Source of the DNA: JBCCZC01 sp039188505
GTDB taxonomy: Bacteria > Pseudomonadota > Gammaproteobacteria > Xanthomonadales > SZUA-38
Direction of reading: 5' to 3'
Assembly: GCA_039188505.1 (NCBI GenBank)
Contig: JBCCZC010000139.1
Span: forward strand, 1 to 12,853
Length of the DNA: 12,853 nt
Shown here: positions 6,713 to 12,853 of the stretch, piece after piece
How the letters are laid out: each line of letters opens with the position of its first letter
How positions within the stretch are numbered: the first letter of the stretch is position 1
Notes under the pieces: generated by a model
What the model saw: the letters and a program-made list of their open reading frames with translations, nothing else
The model's database searches: none
What the model was told of the DNA's origin: nothing
Translations under genes and position numbers: made by a program

Positions 6713-7674
6713 AAGAGAACGAACCTCTCGATTGGGCCGACATGCGGATCTTTCTCGCGGTGGTCGACGGCGGCAACCTCGGCGTCGCCGCGGAACGCCT
6801 CGGCCTGTCTCAGCCCACCGTCGGTCGACGGCTCAGCGCCCTCGAGGAGCGCTTCGGCACGTCGCTGTTTGCGCGGGCGGGTCGCAAAATGATTCCAACG
6901 GACGCCGGCAACGCGATCCTGGAGAGCGCCCGCGTGATGCAGCGGGAGATGGACAGCATTCAGCGGACCATCGCGGGCGCCTCGCGCGGCCTGGCCGGCG
7001 AAGTCACCATCTCGGCCACCGAGGGCACGGGCTCCGAATGGCTGATCCCGGTTCTGGAGCCGCTGCGGTCAAGCTATCCGGATATCACCATCCGCCTGCA
7101 GATCGATATCCGGGCCGTGGATCTCGTGGCCCGGGAGGCGGACATCGCGCTGCGCCTGGGCGAACCGACCCAGCTCGAGCTGATCAGCCGCAAGCTCGCG
7201 ACGATCGGGTTCGGGCTTTACGCCGCTCGAAGCTACTGCGAGCGTGCCGGCCGACCCGAAAAGCTCCCGGACCTTGCCAATCACGACTGGGTGCGCGGGA
7301 AGTTCACGGCTCGGGCCGGCAACAACGATCGACTCAGCGTCTTCCTGGCCGACGAAGGGCTGCCGCACCGGATCGCGGTGACGACCAACAGCCCGTCCGC
7401 CCAGATCGCCGCGGTCGATCGCGGCCTGGGCATCGGCATCCTGTCCCACCGCTGGGCGGCCAGCTTTCCGAATCTCGTGCCCCTGATTCCGGAGTTCGAC
7501 GCCATGACGATCGACCTCTGGCTGGTGACGCACGAAGACCTCCGCCACAGCGCCCGCATCCGCGCGGTCGCCGACCACATCGTGGCGGCTGCGGAGGCCG
7601 ACCGTGAGCTCTTCGCCCTGGGCCGTGCCGCCGGTGTGCGCGACGACGCCGTGGTCCTGCGCCACCCCTTCTGA
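6706..7674 (+). CDS. LysR-type transcriptional regulator
   Basis: The product has 322 residues, slightly above the usual ~300 because of a short acidic N-terminal extension and a C-terminal tail. The winged helix-turn-helix spans about 8-67, with the recognition part LSQPTVGRRLSALEERFG (34-51) and the typical LFARAGRKMIPTDAG. A linker helix follows. From about 98 comes the periplasmic-binding-protein-like effector domain (VTISATEGTGSEWLIPVLEPL, then DIALRLGEP, and VDRGLGIGILSHRWA near 240-255). These proteins act as dimers or tetramers and switch promoters in response to a small ligand, which is not predictable here. The gene is divergent from the TPR gene and shares a T-N11-A inverted repeat with it, the classic arrangement for regulator and target. 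ATG 6706 fits the family start; an out-of-frame ATG at 6710 overlaps it. Confidence 0.93.
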   Translation: MNEENEPLDWADMRIFLAVVDGGNLGVAAERLGLSQPTVGRRLSALEERFGTSLFARAGRKMIPTDAGNAILESARVMQREMDSIQRTIAGASRGLAGEVTISATEGTGSEWLIPVLEPLRSSYPDITIRLQIDIRAVDLVAREADIALRLGEPTQLELISRKLATIGFGLYAARSYCERAGRPEKLPDLANHDWVRGKFTARAGNNDRLSVFLADEGLPHRIAVTTNSPSAQIAAVDRGLGIGILSHRWAASFPNLVPLIPEFDAMTIDLWLVTHEDLRHSARIRAVADHIVAAAEADRELFALGRAAGVRDDAVVLRHPF

Positions 7675-7679
7675 CACCC

Positions 7680-7716
7680 CACCGCTGCGTTTGCCCGCGG
7701 CGGTGTGATCCGTTTT
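7680..7716 (+). terminator. Weak terminator-like hairpin after the LysR gene
   Basis: CACCGCTGC (7680-7688) pairs with GCGGCGGTG (7697-7705), giving 9 bp with one G-U pair and an 8-nt loop. A T4 run comes only at 7713-7716, seven bases after the stem. The stem is strong but the U-tract is displaced and short, so termination may be partial or need Rho. Confidence 0.42.
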
Positions 7717-7797
7717 CCGACCTCCCGACGCGTCTCTGACCTGCACGGGCATGCTGCCCGCGCCATCAACCTATCTGACGCAAACGGAGTTGCGCAC

Positions 7798-8622
7798 ATG
7801 AACAGGAACTGGCTTGCACTTGCACTCTGCACTATCACCGTGGCCGCTCAGGCCGAGCTACTCGACGGCGCGGTCGGCGAACCGAGCGTCCTCGCCCACC
7901 GGTCCATGCTGGGTGGCCTCGACGCGGGCGCCTCTCTCGAGCTCCAGCTCACGGACGGTGCGGTCCTCGCCATCGCCCGCGACGGCAGCGGCATCCGGCG
8001 CGCAACGCTGGCCCTGACGTCGCATGCGGACGGCGTGGAGCTGCACGGCTGGACCGCCGAGTTCGACCTGACCGCCCACAGCGGAGTGATCCGGGACGTG
8101 GCCGACGCCGCCGTGCTCGATACCTACTTCGCGGTCGAGTTGGCCCGCGGGGCGCAGTCCGTCGCCATGGCCCGGAAAAGCGGCCGCATCGAGGGCGGCA
8201 TCGACGTGTCGAGCCCGCTCGAGCCCGCGCCGGACGGAGCGGCCTGGGAGCGCGCCGCGACGATGCTCGCCGACGCCAGGGCCACTGCGGGCTGGGCCTA
8301 CCTCGGGGCAGTGATGAACAGCGAGGTGCTCGGCATGCTCGCGCCCAAGCAATTCGACGTCTTCATCGGTGACAGCGGGTACTTCAAGCACGGCGCCGCA
8401 GCGGGCAAGAACGGCATGTCCTTCGGGAGCTGCCTCGGTGCTTGCGGCGCAGCCGGCGGCTGCGGCGTTGTCGCGGGCGGCATGGTCGTGACGGGTATCG
8501 GCGCCGTCGGCGGCAGCATCGGCATCGCCGCTGGCGCGGGCGCTGCCTGCGGCAGTGCGGCCGCGATCTGCGGCGGCTGCGTGGGCACGGGCCTCTATAT
8601 CATCTGGAACGATTGGTTCTGA
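7798..8622 (+). CDS. Secreted protein with Gly/Cys-rich hydrophobic C-terminus, function unknown
   Basis: ATG 7798 has a good Shine-Dalgarno (GGAG, 8 nt spacing) and opens a Sec signal peptide (MNRNWLALALCTITVAAQA before ELLDG); the frame is open upstream, but this start is clearly best. The 274-residue product has a mixed beta-rich domain (about 20-135), a helical segment (about 147-180), then a sharp change to a Gly/Ala-rich hydrophobic tail (about 195-274). The tail has cysteines at 212, 216, 222, 251, 258 and 261 (C-x3-C-x5-C, then C-x6-C-x2-C) around a GxxxG-rich helix, and ends in YIIWNDWF. I recognise no family. Periplasmic export would allow disulfides. The tail resembles Cys/Gly-rich hydrophobic peptide bacteriocins (for example halocin C8, the C-terminal part of a longer precursor) and glycine-zipper membrane inserts. 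This is analogy, not homology. Confidence 0.82.
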   Translation: MNRNWLALALCTITVAAQAELLDGAVGEPSVLAHRSMLGGLDAGASLELQLTDGAVLAIARDGSGIRRATLALTSHADGVELHGWTAEFDLTAHSGVIRDVADAAVLDTYFAVELARGAQSVAMARKSGRIEGGIDVSSPLEPAPDGAAWERAATMLADARATAGWAYLGAVMNSEVLGMLAPKQFDVFIGDSGYFKHGAAAGKNGMSFGSCLGACGAAGGCGVVAGGMVVTGIGAVGGSIGIAAGAGAACGSAAAICGGCVGTGLYIIWNDWF

Positions 8623-8635
8623 TCTGAACGTTGCC

Positions 8636-8659
8636 GGGGCTGGCCGCGGGGCCAGCTCC
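8636..8659 (+). other. Stable intergenic hairpin without U-tract
   Basis: A 10-bp stem (8636-8645 with 8650-8659, one G-U pair) closes a 4-nt loop between the secreted Gly/Cys-rich protein and the small membrane protein. With no following T run it is a poor intrinsic terminator. It may protect the 3' end of the upstream message or modulate readthrough into the next gene. A -10-like TATCAT at 8664-8669 follows, without a convincing -35. Confidence 0.45.
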
Positions 8660-8698
8660 GGCCTATCATCGATCCTGCAACAAGGGAGGAGTTGTCGC

Positions 8699-8902
8699 AT
8701 GGAAGTTCGCAAGCAAACGCGCCTGCACGCGCTTTTCTATACCTTCATCGGTCTGGCCATGGCCCTGATCATCATCGTGAACAGCCGCGAGACCGGCACG
8801 CCGATACTCTCCGTCGAGAATGGCCTCGGCCTGCTGTTTGGCGGTGCGGTCGGCCTGGGGATCTACCTGGTGCTGAAGCGGGCCTATCCCCGCACCGACT
8901 GA
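8699..8902 (+). CDS. Small two-helix inner membrane protein (67 aa)
   Basis: ATG 8699 is preceded by GGGAGGAG at good spacing, the best ribosome site in this part of the window; the longer open frame upstream lacks such support. The 67-residue product has a basic N-terminus (MEVRKQTR), a helix at about 9-28 (LHALFYTFIGLAMALIIIVN), a polar loop with SRETGTP, and a second helix at about 43-59 (LGLLFGGAVGLGIYLVL) before a basic tail. The positive ends predict both termini in the cytoplasm. I recognise no family. It lies 76 nt after the secreted Gly/Cys-rich gene, on the same strand, and could be co-transcribed. Small two-helix proteins beside secreted Cys/Gly peptides can be immunity or export helpers, but nothing here proves that. 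Confidence 0.78.
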   Translation: MEVRKQTRLHALFYTFIGLAMALIIIVNSRETGTPILSVENGLGLLFGGAVGLGIYLVLKRAYPRTD

Positions 8903-9336
8903 CGCCAACTCGCGGCAACGCCGGAGGCCAATCCAACTTCGAGGCAGCGCGGATCGGCCTTCCCTTGCGTGCGCCCGGGATCAGGTGGTCGAGCTCGCCC
9001 AGGTCTACGAAATCCAGAGCTTCTTCCGCGCCCGCCAAGACGAGCTGGTCACGCTGATCTCGGACCTCGAAGGTCAGATCGACAACGATCCCGTTGCTGC
9101 CATCAAGGTCTTCCGGGGGCGCTACCGCATCGCCCATACGCTGCGCGAGACCCTGGACACGATCTAACCCTGCACGCTGCGCGATCTCGAACTCGCAACG
9201 GCCGAGGAGGCCGCGGACTGCGAGGCGAGCGCGACGGACTGATCCGCAAGATCCATCACCGGCGCGTGACCGATCACCCTGTGGTGGGGCTTTGGCGCAA
9301 GCCACGATGCGGCCCAACCCCGAATCGGAGCCGCCC
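8903..9336. other. Gap of more than 400 bp with no confident gene
   Basis: Between the small membrane protein and the DUF1579-like gene only the short coding-like frame at 8985-9242 stands out. Its upstream flank (8903-8984) has non-coding-like codon use in all three plus frames. The downstream flank (9243-9336) ends in the Shine-Dalgarno of the next gene. I see no convincing terminator, tRNA, mobile-element end or repeat here. Confidence 0.5.
8985..9167 (+). CDS. Short coding-like segment (60 codons), possibly part of a broken gene
   Basis: A frame from GTG 8985 to TAA 9165-9167 encodes a charged, helical 60-residue peptide (for example SFFRARQDELVTLISDLEGQ). By my count 52 of 60 codons end in G or C, as in real genes here, and coding-like use starts close to 8985. 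The start is poor: GTG with only GGGA-like bases before it. After the TAA the same frame runs on with similar codon use for 24 codons to TGA 9240-9242, which suggests a gene interrupted by a nonsense change. The antisense frame is also long but has weaker codon bias. No family recognised. Confidence 0.38.
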   Translation: MVELAQVYEIQSFFRARQDELVTLISDLEGQIDNDPVAAIKVFRGRYRIAHTLRETLDTI

Positions 9337-9885
9337 ATGGCCGCGCTGTCCCTGATCTGCTTGCTCCTCGCTATCGGCGCCACCGAGGTCGAGCGCCCGG
9401 CTGCATCGGAGGTACCCCACGCCCGCATGCAGGCGCTGGCGCCGCTGGCCGGCGACTGGACCATGGCGATGGCCATGACCTCGGATGGTGGCGCGACCTG
9501 GCAGGCGTTTCCGACTGCTACGGTTCGCTTCGGCTGGCGCATGAAGGAACTCATGCTCATGGAATCGCCGGTCAACCCGCCGCCGGGCGGATTCCACGTC
9601 GAGACGGTGTTTTCCTGGGACCAGTACCGGGACGTCTACCGGGTCGCGGCAATGGACGACACCTGGGGGCTCATGGACATCTACGAGGGGCGGCTGGAGG
9701 ACGGCAAGCTCACCGTCGACAACGTGCGCTCGGGAACGACGTTTCCGGTCGGCGAGGGCGTCGAGCGGCATTTTCGCCTCGCCATTCCGATTCATGGCGA
9801 TGAGCGCACGATGGTGATCGATGCGTCCACCGATGGGGGGCAGACCTGGGGGCCCGCCTTCCGGGTCGACTATCGCCGCAAGTGA
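9337..9885 (+). CDS. Exported DUF1579-like (lipocalin/nitrobindin-fold) protein
   Basis: I prefer ATG 9337 over an in-frame ATG at 9307. It has GGAG at 6-7 nt, and the product then opens with a hydrophobic signal segment (MAALSLICLLLAIGATEV). The 182-residue protein continues with LAPLAGDWTMAMAMTSDGG (about 35-51), the 'LAGxW' opening common to DUF1579 and related small beta-barrels. A series of amphipathic strands follows (FHVETVFSWDQYRDVYRVAAMD, then GLMDIYEGRLEDGKLTVDN), ending in STDGGQTWGPAFRVDYRRK. That order (GxW, a strand describing a modified input, 'YD...Y' strands, a final acidic strand) fits a ligand-binding or scaffold barrel with unknown ligand. The SDGGATW and STDGGQTW segments look like Asp-boxes but there is no propeller. 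It converges on the TerB-like gene with 1 nt between stops. Confidence 0.72.
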   Translation: MAALSLICLLLAIGATEVERPAASEVPHARMQALAPLAGDWTMAMAMTSDGGATWQAFPTATVRFGWRMKELMLMESPVNPPPGGFHVETVFSWDQYRDVYRVAAMDDTWGLMDIYEGRLEDGKLTVDNVRSGTTFPVGEGVERHFRLAIPIHGDERTMVIDASTDGGQTWGPAFRVDYRRK

Positions 9886-9886
9886 G

Positions 9887-10342
9887 CTACTTCAGCTGAA
9901 AGGCGTTCAGGCGCCGGTCGAGTTCCTCGGCACGGTAGCCGAGCTTCTCCGTGGCGACCTCCAGGAACAGGCGCTCCTTGGGCCGCAGCCGCTCGTCGGC
10001 CGCAGCGAGCTGAACCAGCGCGCTGTAGAGCTGCTCCGACTCCGCCGATCCGGGCGGGTGCACGGCGCTGAAGCGCCCGAACTCGACGGCGATGTCGATC
10101 TCACGGGCCCGGCCCTTCTGGGTCGCGGCCATGGCCACCTTGCGCTCGTTCATGGAGAGCTTGAGTTGATCCATGAGCTCGTTGATGAACTCGGCCTCGT
10201 GGCTGGTGATGATGCTGTCGAGCTTCGCCACATAGCCCAGCAGACCGAACAGCACCTCGAGGTGCATCTGGCGCTCGGGATCGGGCTTGCCGCCGCCGAA
10301 CAGTCCCGCCAATGCGTTGCCGATGTCCTTCAGTGTGCTCAT
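9887..10342 (-). CDS. TerB/DjlA-N-like cytosolic protein
   Basis: The 151-residue soluble, all-helical protein has the TerB-type layout. An N-terminal Gly-rich stretch (LAGLFGGGKPDPE) leads to a helix with YVAKLDSIITSHEAEFINELM (37-57). This carries the acidic/His pattern seen in TerB and the N-terminal domain of DjlA ('AKADGxVxxxEixfI'). A second half contains LAAADERLRPKERLFLEVATEKLG (112-135), which repeats the pattern. There is no J-domain and no membrane anchor, so it is not DjlA itself. TerB domains are linked to tellurite or envelope stress and often bind metal through the acidic residues; a specific role is not visible. The start at 10342 has a strong Shine-Dalgarno (GGGGAGGA on the minus strand). 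It is divergent from the GFA-family gene and ends against the DUF1579-like gene. Confidence 0.8.
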   Translation of the reverse strand: MSTLKDIGNALAGLFGGGKPDPERQMHLEVLFGLLGYVAKLDSIITSHEAEFINELMDQLKLSMNERKVAMAATQKGRAREIDIAVEFGRFSAVHPPGSAESEQLYSALVQLAAADERLRPKERLFLEVATEKLGYRAEELDRRLNAFQLK

Positions 10343-10428
10343 GGCGCTGTCCTCCCCTGCAGCGATATCAGTGTGCCGATGGTACCCGAGATCTGCGCAC
10401 CCGTCGCCCGGAGACCGGGGCCGGCGGC

Positions 10429-10437
10429 TGCTATGCT
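10429..10437 (+). promoter_or_regulatory. Candidate extended -10 promoter for the GFA gene
   Basis: TGCTATGCT gives a TG-N extended -10 (TATGCT at 10432-10437), about 30 nt before the start codon of the GFA-family gene. No good -35 sits 17 bp upstream, which an extended -10 may tolerate. Position and sequence are plausible but unproven. Confidence 0.38.
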
Positions 10438-10466
10438 CGCCCCGTTGATATCCACAGCGGGAGCGA

Positions 10467-10949
10467 ATGATGGGTGAGCAGGACCTGGCCGGTGGCTGCG
10501 CATGCGGGGAGGTCCGCTACGAGCTGGACCGGCGTCCGATGTTCGTGCACTGCTGCCACTGCCGCTGGTGCCAGCGGGAAACCGGGTCCGCGTTCGTGCT
10601 CAACGGGCTGATCGAGCGCTCGGCGCTCACGGTGATTGCCGGCGAGCCGCAGCGGATCAACATTCCCTCGGAAAGCGGCTCTGGGCAGGACGTCTTTCGC
10701 TGCCCGCGGTGCCAGGTTGCGCTGTGGAGCCACTACGGCGCGGCGGGGGACGCCGTCGCGTTCGTCCGCCTGGGCACCCTCGACCACCCCGACGCCTGCC
10801 CGCCCGACATCCACATCTTCACCGATTCGAAGCAGCCCTGGGTCCTCATTCCGGACGGCGCCAACGCATCCGAGGCCTACTATCGGCGCAGCACGACCTG
10901 GCCGGAAGAGAGCATCAAGCGCTACAACCGGGCATTGGGGCGAAGCTAG
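10467..10949 (+). CDS. GFA-family zinc-binding protein (CENP-V/GFA domain)
   Basis: The 160-residue protein has the full cysteine signature of the glutathione-dependent formaldehyde-activating (GFA) family. It has GGCACGEVRYEL (C11, C13), then HCCHCRWCQRETGSAF (C30, C32, C35), then FRCPRCQVALWSHY (C79, C82), followed by GTLDHPDACPPDIHIF and a C-terminal WV...Y region. These bind structural and catalytic-site zinc. The founding member Gfa condenses glutathione with formaldehyde, but most small paralogues like this have no known substrate, so 'GFA family' is as far as the sequence goes. GGGAG at 10459-10463 gives a better spacing to a second ATG at 10470; both starts give essentially the same protein. 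It is a single gene, convergent with the acyl-CoA synthetase. Confidence 0.9.
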   Translation: MMGEQDLAGGCACGEVRYELDRRPMFVHCCHCRWCQRETGSAFVLNGLIERSALTVIAGEPQRINIPSESGSGQDVFRCPRCQVALWSHYGAAGDAVAFVRLGTLDHPDACPPDIHIFTDSKQPWVLIPDGANASEAYYRRSTTWPEESIKRYNRALGRS

Positions 10950-10952
10950 CAA

Positions 10953-10970
10953 ACGGTCGGACCTGACCGT
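10953..10970. other. Short hairpin between convergent genes
   Basis: ACGGTC (10953-10958) and GACCGT (10965-10970) form a 6-bp perfect stem with a 6-nt loop, just after the GFA stop. On the minus strand it is followed only by TTTG. It may help end transcription from either side, but it lacks a proper U-tract. A GGGCCC pair about 20-45 bp further right is another weak stem. Confidence 0.3.
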
Positions 10971-11081
10971 CGGCGCCGCGCAGGGCCCGCGACGATTCCA
11001 TGGGCCCGAAAGACTGCTCGCTCGTGCTCGTCCAATCCGGAGAGCCGACGCGAGCGCCGCCCGTTTTCGGATACGCCTGAC

Positions 11082-12853
11082 CTAACCCAGCTGCCGATCT
11101 GATTCGGGTGTGAGCGCGGCGGCAATCTCATCCAGGATCGCCGGATCGTCGATGGTGGCGGGAACGTCGTAGGGACTGCCGTCGGCAATGCTGACCATCG
11201 TCCGCCGCAGGATCTTGCCGGACCGCGTCTTGGGCAGCCGCGGCACGACCACCGCCCGCTTGAAGGCCGCGACGGGCCCGATGTGCTCGCGCACCAGGGC
11301 GATGAGTTCGCGCTCGATCTCGCCCGCGGACTGCGCGCACCCCGCCTTCGTCACCACCAGCCCCAGGGGCAGCTGCCCCTTGAGCCGGTCGGCCACGCCG
11401 ATCACCGCGCACTCGGCGACGGCCGGGTGGGCCGCCAGCACCTCTTCCATGCCGCCCGTCGAGAGCCGGTGGCCCGCCACGTTGATGACGTCATCGATGC
11501 GGCTCATGATCCAGAGGTAACCGTCGTCGTCGCGAAAGCCGGCGTCACCGCTGAGGTAATAGCCTGGATAGCGGTCCAGGTAGGCCTCGCGGTAGCGCTC
11601 GGGATCGCCCCAGAGCGTCGGCAGGCAGCCAGGGGGCAGCGGCAACCGGACCACGATATTGCCCATGGTGCCGTCCGGAACCTCGGCGCCGTCGTCGTCG
11701 AGGACCTGGACGTCGTAGCCCGGGACCGCGCGGCTCGGCGAGCCGGGCTTCACGGGCAGCGGCTCGATGCCCAGGCAGTTGGCTGCAATGGGCCAGCCCG
11801 TTTCGGTCTGCCACCAGTGGTCGATCACCGGAATCTCCAGCTGCTCCCGGGCCCAGGTCAGCGTGTCCGGATCGCAGCGCTCGCCGGCGAGGAACAGGGC
11901 GCGAAGGCTCGACACGTCGTAGCGCCGCAGGTGCTCACCCTCCGGATCCTCCTTGCGGATCGCGCGGAACGCCGTCGGCGCGGTGAACAGCACGCTCACA
12001 CCGTGCTCGGCGATGACCCGCCAGAAGGCCCCCGGGTCGGGGGTGCCGACCGGCTTGCCCTCGTAGAGCACGGTCGTGCAACCCTTCAGCAGCGGCCCGT
12101 AGGTGATGTACGAGTGCCCCACGACCCAGCCGACGTCCGAGGCCGCCCAGAAGACCTCGCCTTCCCGGACGCCGTAGATCGCCTCCATGGACCAGTGCAG
12201 CGCGACGGCGTGACCACCATGGTCGCGCACGATGCCCTTGGGCTGCCCGGTCGTGCCGGACGTATACAAGACATAGAGCGGATCCGTCGCCGCGACCGCC
12301 ACGCACGCGGCCGGCGTCGCGGCCCCGACGGCTTCAGCCCAGTCCAGATCGCGGTCGGCCACGAGCTCGGCCTTGAGCTGCGATCGCTGCAGGATGACGC
12401 ACCGCTCGGGCGGATGGTCGGCGAGCGCAATCGCCTCGTCGAGGAGCGGCTTGTAGGCAATGACCCGCTGCACCTCGATGCCGCAGGACGCGCTGACGAT
12501 GACCCGCGGCCGGGCATCGTCGATGCGCACCGCCAGCTCCTTCGCGGCAAAGCCCCCGAAGACGACCGAATGGACCGCACCGATACGCGCGCAGGCCAGC
12601 ATCGCAATGACCGCCTCCGGCACCATGGGCATGTAGATGATGACCCGGTCACCACGGCCGACGCCCTGGTCACGCAGCGCGCCCGCGCAGCCCGCCACCG
12701 CCTCCAGCAGCTCGGCGTAGCTGTACGTCCGCTGGGATTCGGTGACCGGCGAGTCGTAGATCAGCGCCGCCTGCCCACCCCGCCCGGCAGCGACGTGCCG
12801 GTCCAGCGCGTTGTAGCAGGTATTGAGCTCCCCACCGGCAAACCACCGGTACG
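11082..12853 (-). CDS. prpE: Propionyl-CoA synthetase (PrpE-type acyl-CoA synthetase), N-terminus cut by the window edge
   Basis: The frame is open to the right edge; 589 residues are visible, so roughly 40 N-terminal residues are missing from a usual PrpE of about 630. The enzyme activates propionate to propionyl-CoA with ATP via an acyl-adenylate in the cytosol, feeding the methylcitrate cycle; many members also use acetate. The visible N-terminus (WFAGGELNTCYNALDRHV) fits PrpE. So do the P-loop YTSGTTGQPKG (about 12238-12270), the following IVRDHGGHAVALHWSM, the SDVGWVVGHSYITYGPLL and WWQTETGWPIAAN motifs, and DDVINVAGHRLSTGGMEE. The C-terminal KTRSGKILRR contains the catalytic lysine, which is often controlled by acetylation. 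The IVRDHGGHAVAL variant after the P-loop separates PrpE from Acs. An internal ATG at 12698 is not the real start. No other prp gene is in view. Confidence 0.93.
   Translation of the reverse strand, partial: YRWFAGGELNTCYNALDRHVAAGRGGQAALIYDSPVTESQRTYSYAELLEAVAGCAGALRDQGVGRGDRVIIYMPMVPEAVIAMLACARIGAVHSVVFGGFAAKELAVRIDDARPRVIVSASCGIEVQRVIAYKPLLDEAIALADHPPERCVILQRSQLKAELVADRDLDWAEAVGAATPAACVAVAATDPLYVLYTSGTTGQPKGIVRDHGGHAVALHWSMEAIYGVREGEVFWAASDVGWVVGHSYITYGPLLKGCTTVLYEGKPVGTPDPGAFWRVIAEHGVSVLFTAPTAFRAIRKEDPEGEHLRRYDVSSLRALFLAGERCDPDTLTWAREQLEIPVIDHWWQTETGWPIAANCLGIEPLPVKPGSPSRAVPGYDVQVLDDDGAEVPDGTMGNIVVRLPLPPGCLPTLWGDPERYREAYLDRYPGYYLSGDAGFRDDDGYLWIMSRIDDVINVAGHRLSTGGMEEVLAAHPAVAECAVIGVADRLKGQLPLGLVVTKAGCAQSAGEIERELIALVREHIGPVAAFKRAVVVPRLPKTRSGKILRRTMVSIADGSPYDVPATIDDPAILDEIAAALTPESDRQLG

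Noticed and set aside
8772..9575. 267-residue minus-strand ORF across the gap
   Set aside because: It overlaps the well-supported small membrane protein and DUF1579-like genes and has weaker codon bias than the plus frame at 8985.
9891..9900. TTCAGCTGAA palindrome at the convergent gene ends
   Set aside because: Only 10 bp, lies within the last codons of the TerB-like gene, and has no U-tract; probably chance.
11082..12698. Start of the acyl-CoA synthetase at the internal ATG 12698
   Set aside because: The frame stays open to the window edge and the extra residues match the PrpE N-terminus (WFAGGELNTCYNALDRHV), so the true start is outside.
11082..12853. Acetyl-CoA synthetase (Acs) instead of PrpE
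   Set aside because: The visible motifs, especially IVRDHGGHAVAL after the P-loop and the N-terminal LNTCYNALDRHV, fit PrpE better; acetate use as a side activity remains possible.

Overview
The window is GC-rich DNA (roughly two-thirds G+C by eye, strong G/C preference at third codon positions), densely packed with genes on both strands. It looks like chromosomal DNA of a Gram-negative bacterium: several products carry Sec signal peptides for export to the periplasm, one is an FtsX/MacB-type ABC permease, and one is a PrpE-type propionyl-CoA synthetase. A large secreted beta-propeller protein ends in a duplicated 'GxWxxPxxxGxG...WYxYxxGxPxWLxGxG' module of a kind I associate with Xanthomonadales/Wenzhouxiangella-like Gammaproteobacteria. 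That placement is inference from domain style only. No rRNA, tRNA, transposase, integrase or CRISPR array is visible.

Left part (1-2593): the window opens inside an ABC permease whose periplasmic part holds an unusual in-frame 33-bp tandem repeat encoding a His/Asp-rich metal-binding tract, probably linked to zinc. A weak terminator follows. Next come a doubtful small ORF and, overlapping it by ATGA, an uncharacterised 277-residue protein. Convergent to this is a small PAPS-type sulfotransferase, placed 3 nt downstream of the large secreted BNR/Asp-box propeller gene (2597-5902, minus strand), so those two probably form an operon.

Middle (5903-7797): a clear rho-independent terminator ends a small secreted TPR protein gene. 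That gene is divergent from a LysR-type regulator. The shared AT-rich intergenic region holds a perfect 7-7-7 inverted repeat with a T-N11-A core, lying inside a plausible promoter for the TPR gene. This is a good candidate LysR operator.

Right-middle (7798-9336): a secreted protein with a Gly/Ala/Cys-rich hydrophobic C-terminus (six cysteines in two clusters of three) is followed by a 67-residue two-helix membrane protein. The pair is the best candidate here for something undescribed: a bacteriocin-like or glycine-zipper export product plus a small membrane partner. After it lies a stretch of more than 400 bp with only a short coding-like segment, broken by an in-frame TAA.

Right (9337-12853): a DUF1579-like lipocalin-type exported protein converges with a TerB/DjlA-like cytosolic protein, which is divergent from a GFA-family zinc protein. 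The window ends in a PrpE-type acyl-CoA synthetase on the minus strand, cut off at its N-terminus by the window edge.
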